This document shows positions 57,576 to 64,000 of a stretch of DNA of 64,000 nucleotides, in pieces. The stretch's first letter is position 1; the number at the start of each line of letters is the position of its first letter. The notes under the pieces are model-generated. The model saw only the letters and a list, made by a program, of their open reading frames with translations. It did not search any database and was not told the DNA's origin. Source of the stretch: Gautieria morchelliformis (lineage: Eukaryota; Basidiomycota; Agaricomycetes; Gomphales; Gomphaceae); the NCBI GenBank assembly GCA_015179125.1, contig WHVA01000097.1:62001-126000 (forward strand). The letters are read 5' to 3'. A program made the translations under genes and the position numbers.

Positions 57576-60214
57576 TCAGTACTGCTCTGCATCACTTGCC
57601 CACCCCGCAGCGGCGAACTCAGGGAGCCACCCTACCCCTGCTCCAATAACTTCTAACCGCGGCGCCTCCACGACTGGCAGCTTATTGGGGGCCCACTCTG
57701 TCCACTGAATGAGGTATGCTGACAGCTCCGCCGCTCGCTTGGTCGCCTCCACCTTATACGCATCCAGGAGACGCTCCTGCGCTGGTGTCGGGATCAGCGA
57801 TGGAGGGCGGCGCGGAGTGACCCTCCCAGATAGTTGGGTGATAGTGTCACGGCTGCTGGAGCTGGTAGAGGCCCGGCGGTCGGCTCCCCTAGCCAAGTGG
57901 GGTGCCATGAAGCTTGATGAGAAAGGGTGCTCGCCTATGCCCGAGGAAGGCGTGACGGGTGAATACGTAGACGAAGTCGAAGAAGAAGGTCGTGGCTCGT
58001 CCGCAGGCGATAGTGGCGGAAGTAACTGAGGACTCCGCTGTGGGGACTGAAAAATGGGCGGCGAAGAATTTGCGGTGGGTGACGTGGGCACCGCAGGAGT
58101 AATTGGTAAAGGTGCGGTCTGCCGTACTTCTCGACGCCGACGTTCTAGCTGGGTAGGATCGGCCGTAAGCTCGTGGTCGATCTGAGGATTCGTAAGTGTC
58201 TCAAATGCAGAGACGGCGTCTTGCTGGATAAGAGTGCGCGCAAGTTCTGGGCGGTTCGCGACCAAATTGCGGATCGTGTCAGCAGCCCAGAAACGGATGC
58301 AGAACCAACGTTCAGGGATGCTCCGCCTGCAATGGGTGTGAGTACTCAGACTGGGGAAGGAATGTGGAAGACAGGTGTGTGCGGAGGGACGACTGGGGAT
58401 GCCGAAAGAAGGTATGAACTCAGACATACTTGAACACTCGTAACAACGATTTGACAATTGCGGGCTCTATAGCATGTGCGACCCACGCCTGCTCCGACAG
58501 AAATGCTAGTGATCGCAGGGTGAGCGCCACGTGCTCCCAATTGACCTCGTGGACCCACACGTTGTCTGCGAGCATGAAGTCTAGAGCGGCGATCAGGCTA
58601 GGTAGCCCATGAGGGTCTACGACGGCGTCTCTAAGTTTTGGGTCTTGAGATGCACATTGAGCGAAGAGAGCGACTTCCCAGGGTCGCCAGACGTCTTTTC
58701 CTTTGCGATACTCAGTGCGCTGTCTATGAGTAGTTCAAAGTTTTCTCCCAGTATCATAAAAAATGTTGCACTCACTCCACTCTTCTAGCAGCCAATTCTC
58801 TGATGGCCCGGATCTCAGCGCGCGACAAACGCCGCAGTCTCAAGCTCATCTCCACGATCCGTAACAACCAGACACCTAGCCACGAGTGCTGGTACTTACA
58901 TTGAGCGTAAGCAAGCTCTCGCGCGACAAGCCATATGATTTTAGCGGCCGTTTCTGTGCCTTGGAGGGAGAGCGGGACTCGAGTAAGAGCAGTTAATGTT
59001 CGGTGGGCAAGGTCAGCAGCAAGCGGGTCCTCGTGCGCGACGCGGGTGAGGAGGCTGGTGGCAGCGGACAAGATACAAGGAAAATCATGCACATTTGATG
59101 TGGATTATGGAAATGGAGGGACTACGGTAAGTATTATCCAAGTAAGAAATATGGGCTGGCTTACATTGGAATGAGACTGATCTGCACTTGGATGAGCCAG
59201 AATAGTATTTCGGGTGTCTGGGGAATGTCGTGGTAGGCTTGGAGCCAACGAAGAACCGCACGTCCAATACGATATCCCGTCTTGTTCACATTTGGGGAAT
59301 AACAGGCCCTGTCGATGCAGCCCCGGCGTAATGAGCAAGGGGGATACGTGGAGGCTCGAATCCACCCCCTCACCTCGACATTTCGAGAGCATCACTAAGC
59401 ATCTCAAATACTTTGCCCCGCTCATCCACGCCGAGGGGGGGCGGGTGCTTTCCCCACTTCTCAAGACACGAGACATGACTACTAGCACGGCGCTTTATGA
59501 GGGTGAACTGAATCGTGTTGAGACCTTTCTCCCCAAGCCATTTGATGGCCTTTCCGCCAAAATATCCGGGACCCGGGACCCCTGAGGAGATAGACGTAAA
59601 TCCCGCAGAAGTGACGCTTTCTGAGAAGCTTATGGTGTTCCCCCCATTCCTTACAGCTACGGTGCTGTCTATGGAGCGGGCACTGGAGCCAACAGGTTGG
59701 TGGTGAGGGCCAGGTCTCCTTCGAGAGGGCGCAACGGAAATAGCGCGGACTGTGAGCTCGCCATTGGCGTGGTTCCATACGGCCCCGCCACCAATTATCT
59801 CGAACATGGCGTGTGGAGGATCCGCAGTTGTGGCCTCGTCCCTACACTGAAACGGCGAGAGTTAAATGTATTAGATGGCTGCAAAAGCAGAGAGGGTTAC
59901 TCACCAGGGCATCGACCCAGTGTTCAATGTTGTCATCTCCAAGCCGGAAGTGTTGGCCGTCCTCAGTAGGAACGCAGATGGTATGGCCTTCCCAAGAACA
60001 TTCCCATTTTTCATGGAGAAGTTTCACATAGTGGGATCTCTGCCTTTCACTGAACTTGTGTGGCGTGCAAGGTAAGTGCGAGCGATGCGCAGCGGTCAAA
60101 GTGGGAAGAATTGCTTACTGTAAGCCCCTCTTCCTCTTCCTCATCAACACTGTTTTCCTGCCAGTGAGAGATTACGGCTTGGGCCTCTGACGTTATTGGT
60201 GCATGTTCTGACAT
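57576..60214 (-). CDS. Family B (beta type) ARM-like protein, copy B3
   Basis: Clean start at ATG 60214: exon 1 MSEHAPITSEAQAVISHWQE plus an acidic end (VDEEEEEGLT), donor GTAAGC, acceptor ACACAAG at about 60061, then FSERQRSHYVKLLHEKWE. Domain order as in B1: GHTICVPTEDGQHFRLGDDN, FEIIGGGAVWNHANGELTV, SGVPGPGYFGGKAIKWLG, YRIGRAVLRWLQAYHDIPQ, ELAYAQCKYQHSWLGVWLLR, ARM-like FWAADTIRNLVANRPELAR, Ser/Pro-rich linker, C-terminal GVGWLPEFAAAGWASD. From exon 2 to the stop it differs from B1 by only occasional bases, whereas exon 1 and the promoter are unrelated to B1. No signal peptide or membrane segment. Function unknown. Confidence 0.75.
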
Positions 60215-61527
60215 TTAAGTTGGCCCAGAGTGTAGTTTCGTGGAGAGCCCTAGCGGTACAGTATTCAGCGGAACCGCAGTGCGCACGACTTGTACTGTTG
60301 ACTAATAGCTGTACGCGATGGTGCATTAAGTACACCTTCTTACCAAATCAATACATTGGCACACGTGCGTCGAGGCGCATCATCTCATTCGCTGCCATGA
60401 TTACCTCGCGACCTATAATGGTACATCGTACCCCGCACCCCGCTGCCAGTGTCGATCGAGATAGCCATACCACCTGCGAACTTCGAACCCCAAGTAATAG
60501 AAGGAAGTAACAACCACCCAAGGCGCGAATAATGGTGTACTTGGTTCGTTGACAAAGTGCGCCTGTGCGACGTTTCTGTCATTGATCTGGTGATGCGCGT
60601 GAATCCGAAGTTGAAGGCTGGATCAAAAGAGCATCCGCGCCAAAGGATTCTAGACAGGGTCTTATGTAATGCGTCAGGTGACTCGGGTCGGTGCCTGGCT
60701 CTATGGGTTTATTACATAACTTCTGCTCCTCTAGTGGAGTGGACACTCTTCGTCTAGTCCAAGTACTGATGCTATGGCCGAACGACTCCCCGACGTCAGT
60801 ATTTCGGCTATTCATTTGGTATCACAGTCACCTTTAGGTAACTTCCCTATATGCTTTCCTATTGTTGTGATGAGTTATTAATACTATTTGGCTGGTCACA
60901 GGCCAAGATTTCTGAATAGGGCGGGGGGCAGCGCTGCGTGACGCTCACCGGTGCCACCCCTCTCCGCGGCCGGTAAGCTACGGAACCATCACTCCAGACC
61001 TGTCGCACCCGGCTGTACACGCAACTTTGTGATCATCTGGTGGTACTGTCGAGTATGTGGTCTCTGAGGTATTGGGATGCCTGTTTCCTCGCAATTGGTC
61101 TGTGCTGTCCGGCTATACTATACACTTGCGCTATACCAATATGTCTGTAGTCATCCTGTGATTGTTCCCAGAGTATTCCCACAGGCGACGGTTATCGCGA
61201 AGTAACCACCTCGTCCTCCTATCTAGCTCCAATTCCCTCGTCAGTGCCCTCTTCAACCGGACGACATGGACTCTTGTCTTACGGGTACCAATGTATGATC
61301 CATGGATCTCATTTTCCATGTCTATACAGGCACGCCATGAGGTTGTGGTAGGCATGACTCAGATTGTGCAGTTGCCATGCCTGACACCATTTTTGCGTTA
61401 ACATGCCTCGACTTTCAGCACGACTACATGCAGATAAATTAATTTGTACTATTACGATTATTTATACTATTACGATTATGCAACCACGAGATATTACCAT
61501 ATAGATCCGCTGCCAGAAAGTCTACGA
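60215..61527. other. Enlarged spacer B3/B4
   Basis: About 740 bases longer than the equivalent spacer in unit I. It contains a short direct repeat (TACTATTACGATTAT twice, about 61446-61482) near the B4 3' end and small frames without support. The source of the extra sequence is not recognisable. Confidence 0.45.
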
Positions 61528-63975
61528 TCATTCCTCCACATCACTCTGGTCACTTGCCCACCCTGCCGGGTCGAAGCCCGAAAGCCACCCTACACCTGCG
61601 CCCACAGCCTCCAACCGCGGGACATCCAACATGGGCAGTTTATCTGGAGTCCACTCTGTCCACTGCCTTATATAAACTGATAACTCGGCGGCCCGTTTCG
61701 TTGCCGCCACCTTGTAGTCCTCCAGGTGACGGTCCTGAGAAGGGGCGCGGCTTAGATTGGGAGTCGTAGCGCTGGAAGGGTGGTCGTGGTCACGGAGTCC
61801 ATCGGCATGTTGCTGGAACGACGGAGGGCGCAGTGTGGGGATGCTTGAGATGCCGCGCTCGCCTACGCCTGTGGGCGTGATAGGGTATTCAGATGTGGTG
61901 GAAGACGAATGTCGATGCCTGTCCATGGGTGAAAGTTGAGGGAATGTTGGACTGAGCGGTGAATCGGTTACGGGCGACGAGAAATCACTGATGGGTGACG
62001 CTAGCGATGGTGGAGCAGTGGGTAGAGGTGGGTTCGGGGGATTATGTTGTGACTGACGACGATCTAACTGAGGATTGGCGGAGAGATGACGGACGATCTC
62101 CGGGTTGGTAAGCGTTGCAAACGCCGAGACTGCGTCTTCCTGGAGAAGTGTCCGCGCAAGCTCTGGGCGGTGTGCAACCATGTTGCGCAATGCGTCAGCC
62201 GCCCAGAAACGGGTGCAGAACCAGCGTTGAGGGATAATCGGTCTGATATGGACGTAAGTATTTGTCTGGGAATGTGGAATTGAAAGAGGAAGTGTGTAGA
62301 ATTATGTTCATATATGGGACGGCAGAGAAATGACACACCTGAACACTCCTAATAACGACCTTACAATTGCCGCGTCTACAGCCTGTGCCACCCATTCCTG
62401 CTCGGACAGAAAAGCAAGCGCACGCAGGGTCAACGCCACGTTCTCCCAGTGGACTCCGACTCCACGAACCATCCCTTCATCCATGAGCATGGAATCCAGG
62501 GCCACGATAAGGCTAGGGAGGCCATGTGGGCCTACGACTACGTCTTTAAACGATTGGTCCTGTGATGCACACTGGGCAAACAGTGCTATTTCCCATGGCC
62601 GCCAGAGGTCTTTGCTATTGTACTCGGTATGCTGCCTGGTGTGATGCAATTGATGATCAGTGCAGGGCCAATGTATAATATTCAGAGATTCTTCAAGCAC
62701 AGCATGTAAGCTCACACTTACACTGCTCTTCTAACAGCCAACTCTCTAATAGCGTTGAGCTCATCCGCCGATAATGTCCTCACCCTCAAGCTTTCGTCGA
62801 CGATCCGTAATAACCACACGCCAAGCCACGAATGCTGAAACGTACACTTAGCGTAAGCAAGCTCGCGCGCGACAAGCCGGATGATATCCATCGCCGTTTC
62901 CATGCCTTGTACCGCGAGGGGGGCCCGGATGAGCGTGGACAATGTTTCGTAGGCAAGATCGTCAGCGAGGGGGTCCACGCGAGAGACGCGGCTAAGAAGG
63001 CTGAAGATAGCACAACAGATATTCAAGGAAGGTTGATAGACAGGGAATCGAACAATATCAACGTCGACCCTATCCAGGTAAGAATGACTGACAGGCTTAC
63101 ATTGGAATGAGACTGACCTGGACTTTGACGAGCCAGGAGGTCATTTCTGGAGACTTGTCAAAGTCTTCATATACTCGCAGCCACCGATATACTGCACGCC
63201 CAATGGAATATCCTGAATTGTTAACCGTTGTGGGGTAGCAGCACCTGTGGCACCAACACTCATGTTGAAGGGGTTCACACTCGAAGGCGCCTCACACTCA
63301 CCTGGACATCTGGAGCGCATCATCAAGCATCCCAAGCACTTTCGTCTGTTCATTCTCGCCAAGCGAAGGCCGCCCTTTGCCCCATTTCTTGAGGCAAGAT
63401 ATATGACCATTGGCACGACGCTTGATGGCGGCGAACTCCAACGCGTTAAGGCTCTTCACCCCCAGCCACTTCATAGCCTTTCCGGCTAACCATCCGGGGC
63501 CTGGGACTCCCGAAGAGATAGATGTATTGTCAGTTTTAGAGCGAGAATTGGAAATGGAGACCGCCTGGACTCTCCATTTGCCAGTGGTGCGATTCCATAC
63601 GGCGCTGCCGCGAATTCGTTCGAACATGGAGTGTGGTGGATCTGCAGTTGTGGCCTCCCCGACGCACTGAAAAAAAAATAATGCAAAGATGCGAGTGAGC
63701 TCCATTTTTGAGACGATGGGTGGCAGGCTAACTAGGGCATTGACCCATTGGTCAATGTCGACACCTGCGAGTCGGAAGTGCTGCCCGTCCCTGGTAGGAA
63801 CGCAGACGGTATGGCCTTCCACGGGGCAGCCCCATTTCTCACGGAGTAGCTTGACGTAGTGGTCTTTTTGCCTTTCATTGAACTCGTGTGAGGTGTCAGG
63901 TTAACAAAAGCGAATGGTCGTGTGAGCGAAGGCTGTGCTCACTCTGGCGCGTTCTTCCTCGTCGTCGCCAGTCAT
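61528..63975 (-). CDS. Family B (alpha type) ARM-like protein, copy B4, start near window edge
   Basis: The first visible exon ends MTGDDEEERAR before a GTGAGC donor at about 63942. ATG 63975 may be the start, or the exon may continue beyond the window. Exon 2 opens FNERQKDHYVKLLREKWG. Then follow GHTVCVPTRDGQHFRLAGVD, FERIRGSAVWNRTTGKWRV, SGVPGPGWLAGKAMKWLG, RRANGHISCLKKWGKGRPSL, ELAYAKCTFQHSWLGVWLLR, RPWEIALFAQCASQDQSF, RNMVAHRPELARTLLQEDA, a Ser/Pro-rich linker and YKVAATKRAAELSVYIRQW ... GVGWLSGFDPAGWASDQSD. It is the alpha partner of B2 and keeps the GVPGPG segment that B2 lost. A TAA near 63901 lies inside the first intron and is not a nonsense mutation. Confidence 0.7.
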
Positions 63976-64000
63976 CACTGGCTTGCGAGTGGTTCTCACT

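Larger units (their letters stand above)
54991..64000 (-). repeat. Tandem segmental duplication, unit II (B4, B3, A2)
   Basis: Unit II has the same gene order as unit I. Its right end is beyond the window. It differs by about 740 extra bases in the B3/B4 spacer (60215-61527 against 51730-52301). Confidence 0.8.

Noticed and set aside
63895..63910. Apparent nonsense TAA in B4 relative to B2
   Set aside because: The stop lies inside the first intron (GTGAGC donor after DEEERAR, acceptor before FNERQ), as the parallel introns of B1-B3 show, so it does not affect the protein.
1..64000. Search for tRNA, rRNA, CRISPR arrays and telomere repeats
   Set aside because: No cloverleaf with a GTTCGA-type arm, no rRNA-like sequence, no regularly spaced identical repeats and no TTAGGG arrays were seen by eye.

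Overview
The window is nuclear DNA of a basidiomycete fungus, most likely an Agaricomycete. The genes carry many short introns of about 50-70 bases with GTGAGT/GTGCGT donors. They include a fused fatty-acid dioxygenase/P450 with more than 25 exons and two protein families I know only from Agaricomycetes. The mobile elements (Plavaka-like transposase, Ngaro-like tyrosine-recombinase retroelement, chromodomain Ty3/Gypsy) also fit that group. No rRNA, tRNA, CRISPR array or prokaryotic feature was seen.

Layout. 1-13 kb is a graveyard of repeats with no intact gene: solo LTRs of at least three families, several with exact 5-bp target duplications and nested inside one another, plus Copia and hAT scraps, a Helitron-like 3' end and satellite-like tandem repeats. 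13-16.4 kb has no recognisable gene apart from a diverged tandem duplication. 16.4-22.35 kb holds one large gene on the + strand, a psi-producing oxygenase/linoleate diol synthase (heme peroxidase plus P450), whose frame is broken twice by apparent one-base losses in homopolymers. 22.4-30.9 kb is mobile again: a dead LINE tail, MITE-like pieces and a Plavaka-type transposase gene on the - strand. 30.9-42.25 kb is a Ngaro-like element with split direct repeats whose first ORF is split by a young Ty3/Gypsy insertion with chromodomain (GGATG target duplication; removing the insertion restores the ORF frame exactly).

42.5-64 kb is genic, all on the - strand. A calponin-homology/kinase/C1-finger protein related to the Cdc15/Cdc7 septation kinases has lost its ATP-binding lysine and part of the activation loop. 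Upstream of it (to the right) lies a tandem segmental duplication. Each unit contains, in transcription order, two members of an ARM-like acidic/SP-rich family (called B-alpha and B-beta here) and one member of an orphan Agaricomycete family (called A). The B-beta copies are almost identical whereas the A and B-alpha copies have clearly diverged. The junction between the two units creates an open frame running from A2 into B2. This duplicated A/B cluster beside a probable pseudokinase is the part of the window most worth following up. Its function cannot be read from sequence.
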